Positions 1-7,914 of a stretch of 64,000 nucleotides of DNA are shown here, in pieces. Below the pieces are notes generated by a model that had not been told where the DNA came from, ran no database searches, and was given only the letters and a program-made list of their open reading frames with translations. How positions within the stretch are numbered: position 1 is the first letter of the stretch; every line of letters begins with the position of its first letter. Both the position numbers and the translations under genes were made by a program. Source of the DNA: Thiosocius teredinicola (GTDB lineage Bacteria; Pseudomonadota; Gammaproteobacteria; Chromatiales; Chromatiaceae); assembly GCF_002009425.1 (NCBI RefSeq), contig NZ_CP019936.1, forward strand, positions 1,411,001 to 1,475,000. Reading direction: 5' to 3'.

Positions 1-219
1 GGTTGTCCGATTGTGCCCGCGGCGATCCATGGCGCCTACGCGATGTGGCCCGCCCGAAATCGCATTCCCCGGCCGGGCCGCATTCACGTGAAATTCGGCA
101 GCAAAATCGACCAGTGGGATCCGTCCGATCTGGCCAGCCTGTCGCCGCTGGGTGTCCAGAAGAAGAAACTCGACACTCTGCATGCGAAGGTGCAGGCATT
201 GTTCAATGCCATACAGTAG
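1..219 (+). CDS. 1-acyl-sn-glycerol-3-phosphate acyltransferase (PlsC family), 3' end only
   Basis: Only the last 72 codons are present; the gene enters from the left edge in frame 1 and ends with TAG at 217-219. The visible residues read PIVPAAIHGAYAMWP, then RPGRIHVKFGSKI. This is the usual C-terminal block of PlsC-type acyltransferases (PIVPVAIxGT... PRPGxIxVxFGxPI). Such enzymes transfer an acyl group to lysophosphatidate or a related acceptor at the inner membrane. The HX4D catalytic motif would lie upstream of the window. Its position ahead of a desaturase, an acyl carrier protein and a ketosynthase suggests it may transfer the fatty acid made by that cassette. The family call is fairly safe; the exact acceptor is unknown. 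Confidence 0.7.
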   Translation, partial: GCPIVPAAIHGAYAMWPARNRIPRPGRIHVKFGSKIDQWDPSDLASLSPLGVQKKKLDTLHAKVQALFNAIQ

Positions 220-304
220 CGCCCTTGGACCGTGTCTGAAACGGTGTTGTCAATTATCGCTGTTTGATACTTAATGAGGCGGTAATGCTCCGCATGCCGA
301 TGAG

Positions 305-1285
305 ATGGTTATGGCAGATCAAAACCTGCTGAAGGAAACACGCGTCTACGCGAAAGAAGATCGACGCAAGAGCTGGCGCTTCGTCGTCACAACGATGGCG
401 CTGTTGGTGGCGAGCATGGTGCTGGCGGTCGTCGTCGACAACGCCGTCGCCAGACTGTTGCTGTCGATACTCATCGGTCTGTTGATGGTGCGAGCATTCA
501 TTCTGTTTCACGATTTCTACCATCACGCGATCCTGCGGGATTCGCCCATAGCGAAAGGTTTGTTCTGGACCTATGGCATGCTGACCCTGAGTCCGCCGAG
601 CATTTGGAAGGAGACACACAACTTCCATCACGCGCATACCTCGGTCATCGAGTTCTCGAACATCGGCTCGTTTCGCATCATGACGGTCGAGGAGTGGCGG
701 CGTTCCTCACCTCTGAGCCGCTGGCTTTATCGAGCGCAACGACACCCCTTGACGATCGTGTTCGGGTATTTCACGGTATTTCTGTACGGCATGTGCATAC
801 AGGGCTTTTTGCGCAAGCCACGCAAGAACTGGGAAGGGTTGTTGGCGGTCGCGATCGCGGTATTGATCTTCGCCGGCTTCCTTCTCGCTGATGCCTTGGC
901 GCTGTACTTTTTTGTATGGCTGCTACCTTCGATGATCGGTGCGGCGCTCGGCGCTTACCTGTTCTACGCGCAGCACAACTTTCCCGGTATGGAACTCAAA
1001 GAGCGCAATGACTGGACGTATACCTACGCGGCATTGCATTCAACGTCATTTATCGACATGCCGAAGATCATGCATTGGTTCACCGGCAATATCGGGTATC
1101 ACCACATACACCACATCAATCACCGGGTACCGTTCTACCGTCTCCCGGAAGCCATGCAGGGGATTCCTGCACTGCAGGTGCCGCATGTCACCACGCTGAA
1201 TCCCAAAGAGGTGTGGCGATGCCTGAAATTGATGTTGTGGGATAGCCAGGCAAACCGAATGATTACAACAGAAGAAATCGCGTGA
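305..1285 (+). CDS. membrane fatty acid desaturase
   Basis: A 326-residue integral membrane protein with the three histidine clusters of the di-iron fatty acid desaturase/hydroxylase superfamily: HDFYHH at residues 69-74, HNFHHAH at 105-111 and HHIHHINH at 266-273. Hydrophobic segments lie near residues 28-65, 150-168 and 178-220. The spacing matches acyl-lipid or acyl-ACP desaturases that use O2 and a ferredoxin or cytochrome donor to insert a double bond. ATG at 305 is used; ATG at 311 is possible and would remove two residues. The gene is followed after 10 bases by an acyl carrier protein and then a ketosynthase, so the substrate may be ACP-bound. Regiospecificity cannot be read from the sequence. 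Confidence 0.9.
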   Translation: MVMADQNLLKETRVYAKEDRRKSWRFVVTTMALLVASMVLAVVVDNAVARLLLSILIGLLMVRAFILFHDFYHHAILRDSPIAKGLFWTYGMLTLSPPSIWKETHNFHHAHTSVIEFSNIGSFRIMTVEEWRRSSPLSRWLYRAQRHPLTIVFGYFTVFLYGMCIQGFLRKPRKNWEGLLAVAIAVLIFAGFLLADALALYFFVWLLPSMIGAALGAYLFYAQHNFPGMELKERNDWTYTYAALHSTSFIDMPKIMHWFTGNIGYHHIHHINHRVPFYRLPEAMQGIPALQVPHVTTLNPKEVWRCLKLMLWDSQANRMITTEEIA

Positions 1286-1295
1286 GGAAGTATTG

Positions 1296-1544
1296 GTGAG
1301 TGAATCTACAGAACAAAAAGTAATCGAGCTGGTCGCAAAGCATTCGGAAACCGATGTTGCGCAGATCTCTGCCGACACCAACCTGACGGATACCGGTATT
1401 GAGTCCGTCGGTGTCGCCGAGTTGATCTTCGATCTGGAGGAATACTTCGATATCACGATTGAAGATACCGACGATATTCAGAACCGTTTCAACCTCGGGA
1501 CCATCGCCGACATCGTCAAACTGATTGAGAAACTGCGGGCCTGA
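1296..1544 (+). CDS. acyl carrier protein
   Basis: A small acidic protein (82 residues) with the ACP fold signature. The phosphopantetheine serine sits in GIESVGVAEL (about residue 37), replacing the DSL of housekeeping ACP with ESV, followed by the acidic helix IFDLEEYFDI. The start is taken as GTG 1296 because GAGGAAG at 1284-1290 lies at suitable spacing; TTG 1293 is the alternative. It lies between a desaturase and a FabF-like synthase with very short gaps, so it is probably a dedicated carrier and not the main fatty acid ACP. The divergent DSL motif supports a specialised role. Confidence 0.88.
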   Translation: MSESTEQKVIELVAKHSETDVAQISADTNLTDTGIESVGVAELIFDLEEYFDITIEDTDDIQNRFNLGTIADIVKLIEKLRA

Positions 1545-1549
1545 ACACG

Positions 1550-2776
1550 GTGGATCAACGTATCGTTGTTACCGGTTTCGGTGCGATTTCCGCATTGGGC
1601 AACAATCGCGAAGCATTTGCTCACAACCTGTTCGCGGGATTCGATGGCGTCGATGAAATCAGCCGCTTCGACCCGGAGTCGGTGCAATGCCGCCGGGCGG
1701 CCGAGGTTCGCGGCTTCGTTCCGGCCGAACATATCAACGAGAAGGACTTGTCGTTCTACGACCCTTTCTCCCAGTTTGCCGTGGTCGCAGCGCGCGAAGC
1801 GGTCGCCCATGCCGGCATCACAATCGATACCGAGCTTGCCGAACGGTGCGTCGTGTTGTTCGGTACCGGTGTCGGTGGGCAACAAACACAGGAAGACGGC
1901 TATCGTCGACTGCTCATAGAAGGCGCGAAACGCCTGCATCCGTTTACCGTACCGAAGCTCATACCCAGCTCGGCGGCGAGCCTGATCAGCATGGACCTGG
2001 GCGTTACCGGGCCGACCTTGGGGATCACCAGTGCCTGTTCGTCGTCGGGGCATGCTATCGCTCAGGGCATGCTGATGCTGCGCAGTGGCATGGCTGACGT
2101 CGTGATCGCGGGTGGTGCAGAAGCCCCGGTGGTGTACGGCTGCGTGAAGGCCTGGGAGAGCATGCGGGTGTTGGCCAAGGATTGTTGCCGGCCGTTCTCG
2201 GCCAATCGTGGCGGTACGATTCTGGGTGAAGGTGCAGCGGCCCTGATACTTGAAACCCTGGACCACGCGCAGGCTAGGGGTGCTGATATTCACGCCGAGA
2301 TCGTAGGCTTCGGCATGAGTTCAGATGCGCACCATATCGTGCAGCCGACGGTCGATGGCCCGGCACGTGCGATGTCGAATGCTGTGCAATCGGCGGGCAT
2401 CGATATTCAACAGATCGACTACCTCAACGCGCACGGCAGTGGTACCGGGCAGAACGATCCGATTGAGACGAAGGCGATCCGTAAGGTATTCGGCGAGCAT
2501 GCGGACAGGCTTGGTGTATCGTCGACGAAATCGATGCACGGCCATACGCTCGGTGCCGCCAGTGCGCTGGAGGCTGTCGCCACAATCCTCGCGTTACGCA
2601 AACAGCGCATGCCGCCGACGATCAATTACCTTGGGGCTGACCCGGATTGTGATCTTGACTATGTGACCAACGAGGCGCGCGACAAGCCAATGCGCTACGC
2701 GATGTCGAACTCGTTTGCCTTCGGTGGATTGAACGTATCGCTTGTATTAGGGCCGGTACACGATGCTGATGTCTGA
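1550..2776 (+). CDS. beta-ketoacyl-ACP synthase II-like (FabF family)
   Basis: A 408-residue condensing enzyme of the thiolase fold. The active-site cysteine is C163 in TSACSSSGHAI. The two catalytic histidines are H295 in NAHGSGTGQND and H332 in KSMHGHTLGAAS, with the conserved lysine K327; NSFAFGGLN closes the family pattern. It would condense malonyl-ACP with an acyl thioester. GTG 1550 follows the ACP stop by five bases, so the two are probably co-translated. With the adjoining desaturase, ACP and acyltransferase it forms a small lipid-modifying cassette. No ketoreductase, dehydratase or enoyl reductase lies alongside, so those steps must come from the housekeeping set or from genes left of the window. 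Confidence 0.9.
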   Translation: MDQRIVVTGFGAISALGNNREAFAHNLFAGFDGVDEISRFDPESVQCRRAAEVRGFVPAEHINEKDLSFYDPFSQFAVVAAREAVAHAGITIDTELAERCVVLFGTGVGGQQTQEDGYRRLLIEGAKRLHPFTVPKLIPSSAASLISMDLGVTGPTLGITSACSSSGHAIAQGMLMLRSGMADVVIAGGAEAPVVYGCVKAWESMRVLAKDCCRPFSANRGGTILGEGAAALILETLDHAQARGADIHAEIVGFGMSSDAHHIVQPTVDGPARAMSNAVQSAGIDIQQIDYLNAHGSGTGQNDPIETKAIRKVFGEHADRLGVSSTKSMHGHTLGAASALEAVATILALRKQRMPPTINYLGADPDCDLDYVTNEARDKPMRYAMSNSFAFGGLNVSLVLGPVHDADV

Positions 2777-3018
2777 ACGGGTCTCGATCGCCTGATCACG
2801 GCTATTATCCGCCAACCGGCAAAAGGTCGGTTGAACGTCCCATCAACTTGCTACGCCCGCGGCTTCAGCGTTTGGCGCTCTCGTGTGAGGGCGCATGCCT
2901 TCAAATCGACCAAGCGACATGTCTAAGACGGTCGAAAATTAACACATGATATCGAACGTGCTTTCCGAAGAGTGGACGATTTCGGCCAATCCAACTTTCT
3001 CGGAAGTCAACGTTACCC
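2777..3018. other. intergenic region before the CheB-CheR kinase gene
   Basis: Between the ketosynthase stop and the next start codon there is no convincing gene. An imperfect dyad, AACCG and CGGTT around 2815-2833, lacks a T-run and is not called a terminator. The region presumably holds the promoter of the downstream signalling gene, but no clear -35/-10 pair was recognised. Confidence 0.4.
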
Positions 3019-6000
3019 ATGACCCACGTCGATCGATTCCCGATCGTCGGTATCGGTGCGTCGGCCGGTGGTCTCGAAGCACTTGGAGACATGCTGTGCC
3101 AAGCGTCCGATGCCGATCCGATGGCCTATGTCATCGTGCAGCACCTGGACCCGAACCATCAAAGCCTGATGGCGGAGTTGCTCGGGCGCAAAACGCATGT
3201 TCCGGTCAAGCAGGTCGACAGTGGCGAGCCGGTTGAACCGGGTTGCGTTTATGTTATTCCACCCGGCAAGAACCTGGGCATCGAGAACGATCGCCTGGTG
3301 CTCCGCGATTTTGCTCAGCCGCGCGGTCTGCGCCGACCAATAGACGACTTCTTCGTCAGCCTCGCTGAACACCATGGCGCTGACGCTGCGTGCGTCATCC
3401 TGTCAGGAACCGGGGCGGACGGCACGATCGGTCTGCGCAGCATCAAGGAACATGGCGGTGTCGGTCTGGTGCAGGCGCCGGAGACCGCCGGTTACGACGG
3501 TATGCCTTCGTCTGCGGTGGCCACCGGCCTGGTCGATTTCATCTGCGACGCGCCGGATATCATTTCCACCCTCAAACGCTATTTCGAACGCCGCGACGAC
3601 CCGGACGGCACGGGTCAGGCTACCTCGGTTGCGGGGTGCATCGGCGAACTGTGCAAGAGCCTGTCGGCTACGACCGGGCATGATTTCGCTGGCTACAAGA
3701 AAACCACCGTGTCACGGCGGATCGAGCGCCGAATGCAGATTCTGAATATCGGCGACGCCGGCGAGTATGTTGAACGCGTCAGGTCGGATGCCAATGAAGT
3801 CGACCTGTTGTTTCGAGACTTGTTGATCAACGTCACCCGCTTTTTCCGCGATCCCGAATACTTCGACGTGCTCGATCAGACGGTGATCCGTCCGTTGGTA
3901 GAGGAAGCGGACGACGAGGTTCGTATCTGGGTGCCAGGCTGTTCAAGTGGCGAAGAGGCTTACTCCATTGCCATGTTGGTTGCCAACGCGCTCGACAGTC
4001 TGTCGTGCGACGCCAAGGTCCATATATTCGCCACCGACATCGACAGCGCCATGCTGGCGGTGGCGCGCGAAGGTCGCTATCCGCCGGCAAGCTTCGCCGA
4101 CATCCCGGAAAAGATGAGATCGAGATACACCATCGGTGACAGCACCGGTTTTCGAATCGTCCCGCGAATTCGCGACATGATCCGGTTTTCCGAACACAGC
4201 TTGGTCAAGGACGCACCGTTCTCGCGGATAGACCTGATTTCGTGCCGCAATCTGCTCATCTACTTCGAGACCAAGCTGCAGCAGGTGGTGTTACCGCTGT
4301 TTCACTATGCCCTGAATGCCGGTGGTTACCTGTTTCTCGGGTCGTCCGAAAGCGTAGGCCGGTTCGACGACTTGTTCGACCCGCTGGATCGAAGAGCACG
4401 CATCTTCACCCGACGCGACGGCAATACCAAGTACCTGACCTACTTGCCGCTGAATAGCACCGCCAGTCGTCACCGGTCGTCACGCATGCCGGCCGGTACG
4501 AAAGCTGCGTCGCCGGCTGCGTGGGAAGAAAGCATAGCGACGCGGCGTGTGCTTGATTCCTATGCGCCTGCATCGATGGTGGTTGGCGCGGACGGAGAGA
4601 TACTGGTTACCAATGGCCAGCTGGGGAAGTTTTTCGAGTTTCGTGCCGGGCGGTTTGCTTCGCAGCTGGCACCGGCCTTGGCGCGAGCTGGGCTGCGGGA
4701 AGTGTTGTCGCCTCTGCTTCAACAAGCCTCGCAATCGCGTAAGCGAATGATTGCGCGCGACGTCGAAGTACGCGCCGAGTTCGGTGTGCAGCAGGTCGAT
4801 GTGGTTGTCGACCCCTTGCCCGATGACACGATGCTGCTGATCTTCAAGTCGGTTGCGCCGTTCAAGGCTTTCTCGCAAGACGATTTCATCGATTTTCAAC
4901 CGGGCGGCAGTCAGGTCGAGTTACTGGAAGACGAACTACGGCTCACGCGCTACCGCCTGCGCGGCACCGTGGAAGAGCTTGAAACGGCAAACGAAGAGCT
5001 CAAGAGTTCCAACGAAGAAATGATGTCGATGAACGAAGAGCTGCAATCCACCAACGAGGAACTCAGTACAGTCAACGATGAATTGAAGGACAAGGTTGAT
5101 CAGCTGACTGTGGCCAATGCCGATTTGCGCAACTTCTTCGAAGCGACCCAGATGGCCGTGGTTGTCCTCGATCGTGACCTGAGGATCAGAAGCTTTACCG
5201 ATTCGGCGCTGTCTGTGTTTTCGATAACCCCTGCGGATAAAGGCCGCAGGATTACGCATGTGTCGAGTGTTCTCAGTGATGTCGACTACCTCAAAGACAT
5301 CAAGAAGGTCGTGGCCGGCGGTGATATTGCAGTCCGCAATGTCTCCACCAGTGACGGCAGCAAAACCTGGGTGATGAGGATCGCACCTTACCGTACCAGC
5401 GATGGCTGTGTAGAGGGGGCAACGATGACCTTGAACGATGTGACTGCCGATCTGGCTATCCAATCCGAGCTCGACACGCAGAGCAGGCGCCTGCAACTTG
5501 CGTTGTCGGTTGCGGGCATCGGGGTATGGGAATATCTCGTGGAGTCCGGCGAGACCAAGCTGGACGAGAACGAACGCCTGTTGCTCGGTGTCGGCCCCAC
5601 CGAATCGATCGACGTGGACGCGATCATCGCCAGGATCCATCCCGAAGACCGACCAGCCGTCGAGTCGAGCCTGCGTCGGGCGATCTCGGGCGAGACCGAC
5701 TATCAAGCCATGTTCCGCGTCAAAGGCCTGTCAGGCGAGTTGCGTTATCTGCGCGGCCTGGGGAGCCTGGTGGAAGGCGAAGTGCCGAAGCGGCTGGTCG
5801 GCGTCAACTTCGATGTCACGGCGGAACAATTGCTGAAGCAGGCGCGCGAGACCATGCTGAGCGAGCTCAACCATCGCGTTAAAAATCTTTTCGCAGTCAT
5901 AAACGGTTTGGTCGCTATCGCATCTCAACATACCGACAGCGTGGATGAACTGGTGAGTGACGTCCGGGAAAGGATCGGCGCATTGGGGCGTGCCCATTCG

Positions 6001-6423
6001 CTTACCCAGGTTACCGAAGACAACGGCCCGGTGTTCCTGAAAAGTCTGGTCGAGACTTCGCTCAGCCCCTACCTGGGTCACCACACCATCACGCTGAGAG
6101 GTGACGACGTCTTGATTGGGTACCAACAAATCACCTCGCTCGCGCTGATTTTTCACGAGTGGGCGACCAATGCGACCAAACATGGCGCGCTGCGTAATGG
6201 GAGCGGGCAACTCGACGTCGACTGGCGGCTCAATGAAGAAGACTCATTTCGACTGCGTTGGACCGAATCCGTGCCGCCCAAGAACGGCTCCTCGGTACGC
6301 AAAACCGGCTTTGGGTCCAAGCTCATTGAACTGTCGGTACAACAACTGCGGGGATCGCTGGACATCGAAACCACGGGAAGCCGCAGACAAATGGAGTTGA
6401 CCGTACCGTTGGGTAGCCAGTAG
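3019..6423 (+). CDS. CheB-CheR-PAS-HWE sensor histidine kinase fusion
   Basis: A 1134-residue cytoplasmic fusion. Residues 1-185 are a CheB-type methylesterase with S15 in GIGASAGG, H42 in VQHLDP and D134 in GTGADGT. Residues about 210-480 are a CheR-type methyltransferase with the SAM loop VPGCSSGEEAYS near 304. A heptad-rich coiled coil (ANEELKSSNEEM, MNEELQSTNEEL) spans about 648-700. Two PAS modules follow, the second with HPED. The C-terminus is a histidine kinase of the HWE/HisKA_2 class: phospho-acceptor box ELNHRVKN near 948, then HEWATNATKHGAL near 1046. No receiver domain is fused and no chemotaxis gene is adjacent, so it probably phosphorylates a separate regulator. The input signal is unknown, and soluble PAS modules suggest an internal one. 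Confidence 0.92.
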   Translation: MTHVDRFPIVGIGASAGGLEALGDMLCQASDADPMAYVIVQHLDPNHQSLMAELLGRKTHVPVKQVDSGEPVEPGCVYVIPPGKNLGIENDRLVLRDFAQPRGLRRPIDDFFVSLAEHHGADAACVILSGTGADGTIGLRSIKEHGGVGLVQAPETAGYDGMPSSAVATGLVDFICDAPDIISTLKRYFERRDDPDGTGQATSVAGCIGELCKSLSATTGHDFAGYKKTTVSRRIERRMQILNIGDAGEYVERVRSDANEVDLLFRDLLINVTRFFRDPEYFDVLDQTVIRPLVEEADDEVRIWVPGCSSGEEAYSIAMLVANALDSLSCDAKVHIFATDIDSAMLAVAREGRYPPASFADIPEKMRSRYTIGDSTGFRIVPRIRDMIRFSEHSLVKDAPFSRIDLISCRNLLIYFETKLQQVVLPLFHYALNAGGYLFLGSSESVGRFDDLFDPLDRRARIFTRRDGNTKYLTYLPLNSTASRHRSSRMPAGTKAASPAAWEESIATRRVLDSYAPASMVVGADGEILVTNGQLGKFFEFRAGRFASQLAPALARAGLREVLSPLLQQASQSRKRMIARDVEVRAEFGVQQVDVVVDPLPDDTMLLIFKSVAPFKAFSQDDFIDFQPGGSQVELLEDELRLTRYRLRGTVEELETANEELKSSNEEMMSMNEELQSTNEELSTVNDELKDKVDQLTVANADLRNFFEATQMAVVVLDRDLRIRSFTDSALSVFSITPADKGRRITHVSSVLSDVDYLKDIKKVVAGGDIAVRNVSTSDGSKTWVMRIAPYRTSDGCVEGATMTLNDVTADLAIQSELDTQSRRLQLALSVAGIGVWEYLVESGETKLDENERLLLGVGPTESIDVDAIIARIHPEDRPAVESSLRRAISGETDYQAMFRVKGLSGELRYLRGLGSLVEGEVPKRLVGVNFDVTAEQLLKQARETMLSELNHRVKNLFAVINGLVAIASQHTDSVDELVSDVRERIGALGRAHSLTQVTEDNGPVFLKSLVETSLSPYLGHHTITLRGDDVLIGYQQITSLALIFHEWATNATKHGALRNGSGQLDVDWRLNEEDSFRLRWTESVPPKNGSSVRKTGFGSKLIELSVQQLRGSLDIETTGSRRQMELTVPLGSQ

Positions 6424-6942
6424 CCGGCATCGTTGGCGTGCCGCCGAGCCATCAATGTCGGCTCTCGCCATTCGTCGCGCGCCCGTCGCCGGGTCGTTTG
6501 TGCATCTTTGGTCGTGGTGCGAGATCATGCCGGGTAGCGTGGTCGCCATCGCTCGCCTGTCGCCAAGCGCGAGGGCGAACGCATTCCCGCGACGTCGGGC
6601 GTCGTGATCACTTCTGCCTGTCTGCCGCGTGGGGCGTCTCTATCCGATGGGTTCGAGGGACGCATTCATCGATTGATCCGAAGCTTTCGAGGGCGTCGTA
6701 TAGATGACCTTATATCTGACGTTCTACGCGCGGCACGCGCAACTGATCGCTCGTTTTGCTTGGCGCGACAAAATCGTTCTGCTGAATGACGCCGGCAGCG
6801 GCGACCGTCATTGCCTCGACGGTAATTTCCTTAAGCTATCGATAAGAATGTTCACTCAAAAAATGTCGCTGCAAGCCGACAGCATGGTGTAGGCGGTAAA
6901 TCCGTCGGCAATCGCCATTTCCGTTCACCAGGAGACTGCTGC
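6424..6942. other. 519-bp intergenic region, no supported gene
   Basis: It lies between the kinase gene and the binding-protein gene. Short open frames here (for example 6704-6892) have no ribosome binding site or recognisable motif and are not called. An AGGAG lies eight bases before the ATG at 6943. An AT-richer stretch around 6825-6870 could hold the downstream promoter, but no hexamers are convincing. Confidence 0.4.
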
Positions 6943-7914
6943 ATGACAAACGGCACGGCCGGATGGCGCGTCCTGTGCGCAGCGACAATCGCGGTGTTTT
7001 TCGCAGGCGGGCCCGCTTACGCGGCGTCTCCCACGATCAAGATATTGACGCTCGATTGGACCAGTCAGATCGTCGTGTCGCACATTGCCGGCGAACTCCT
7101 GTCTGCACAGAAGTATTCCGTCTCCTACCTCAGCGAAGCAGCCGACAGTCAATGGTTTCTGCTCAGCAGCGGGCAGGCTGACCTTCAGATCGAGGTCTGG
7201 GAAGGCAGCATGGCCAAAGAGATGTCTGACCTCACCCGGCGCGGCTTGATTGTCGATGCCGGTGACCACGAGGCGGTGACGCGCGAAGAGTGGTGGTACC
7301 CAGCTTACGTGAAAGCCCAGTGCCCCGGCCTGCCGGACTGGCGAGCGCTGCGTGAGTGTGCGCCGCTGTTCGCGACTGCCGGCGGCACGCGCGGCACCTA
7401 TTACAGCGGGCCGTGGGAGAAGCCGGACCGTGCACGTATCCGCGCCCTGGGTCTCCCGTTCGATGTCGTGCAGCTGAAGGATGGCGACGAACTGAGAAGC
7501 GTGCTGGAAGAGGCGGTTGCACAACAGCGCCCGATCGTGTTGTTCAACTGGACACCGAACTGGGTCGAATCGATATACGAAGGTGAGTTTGTCGAGTTCC
7601 CCGTTTACGCGCAGGCTTGCGAAACTGAGCCTGAGTGGGGGATCAACGAGCAACTCACCTGGGACTGCGGCAATCCGAAAGACGGTTGGCTGAAGAAGGC
7701 GGTTTCGCGCCGCTTTCCGACCATCTGGCCTTGCGCGTATGCACTGATACAACGCATCAGCCTGTCCAATGCCGATATCTCGCAAGCGGCCGCGTTGGTC
7801 GATGTGCGCGGTTTCAGCCATCAGGATGCGGCCAGGCACTGGTTGGCCGAAAACGAACCCAAATGGCGTGCTTGGTTGCAGGACGCGGGATGCGTCGCAG
7901 AAGGCAGCGGGTGA
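6943..7914 (+). CDS. periplasmic glycine betaine/choline-type substrate-binding protein (OpuAC family)
   Basis: A 323-residue protein with a Sec signal peptide ending near PAYAAS (residues 24-29). The mature part follows the OpuAC/ProX pattern: an ILTLDWTSQ opening, LQIEVWEG, EWWYPAYV, and a tryptophan-rich core (LFNWTPNW) typical of quaternary-amine aromatic cages. Such proteins normally feed an ABC transporter, but no permease or ATPase gene adjoins. Its stop overlaps the GTG of a GGDEF/EAL receptor gene (GTGA at 7911-7914), so the two are translationally coupled. This suggests the binding protein presents its ligand to that receptor. The start is fixed by an AGGAG motif. The ligand is inferred from family membership only. 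Confidence 0.85.
   Translation: MTNGTAGWRVLCAATIAVFFAGGPAYAASPTIKILTLDWTSQIVVSHIAGELLSAQKYSVSYLSEAADSQWFLLSSGQADLQIEVWEGSMAKEMSDLTRRGLIVDAGDHEAVTREEWWYPAYVKAQCPGLPDWRALRECAPLFATAGGTRGTYYSGPWEKPDRARIRALGLPFDVVQLKDGDELRSVLEEAVAQQRPIVLFNWTPNWVESIYEGEFVEFPVYAQACETEPEWGINEQLTWDCGNPKDGWLKKAVSRRFPTIWPCAYALIQRISLSNADISQAAALVDVRGFSHQDAARHWLAENEPKWRAWLQDAGCVAEGSG

Noticed and set aside
2815-2833. Terminator after the ketosynthase gene
   Set aside because: The five-base stem AACCG/CGGTT has a long loop and no T-run.
6704-6892. 62-codon plus-strand open frame before the binding-protein gene
   Set aside because: There is no ribosome binding site, no motif and no signal; treated as non-coding.
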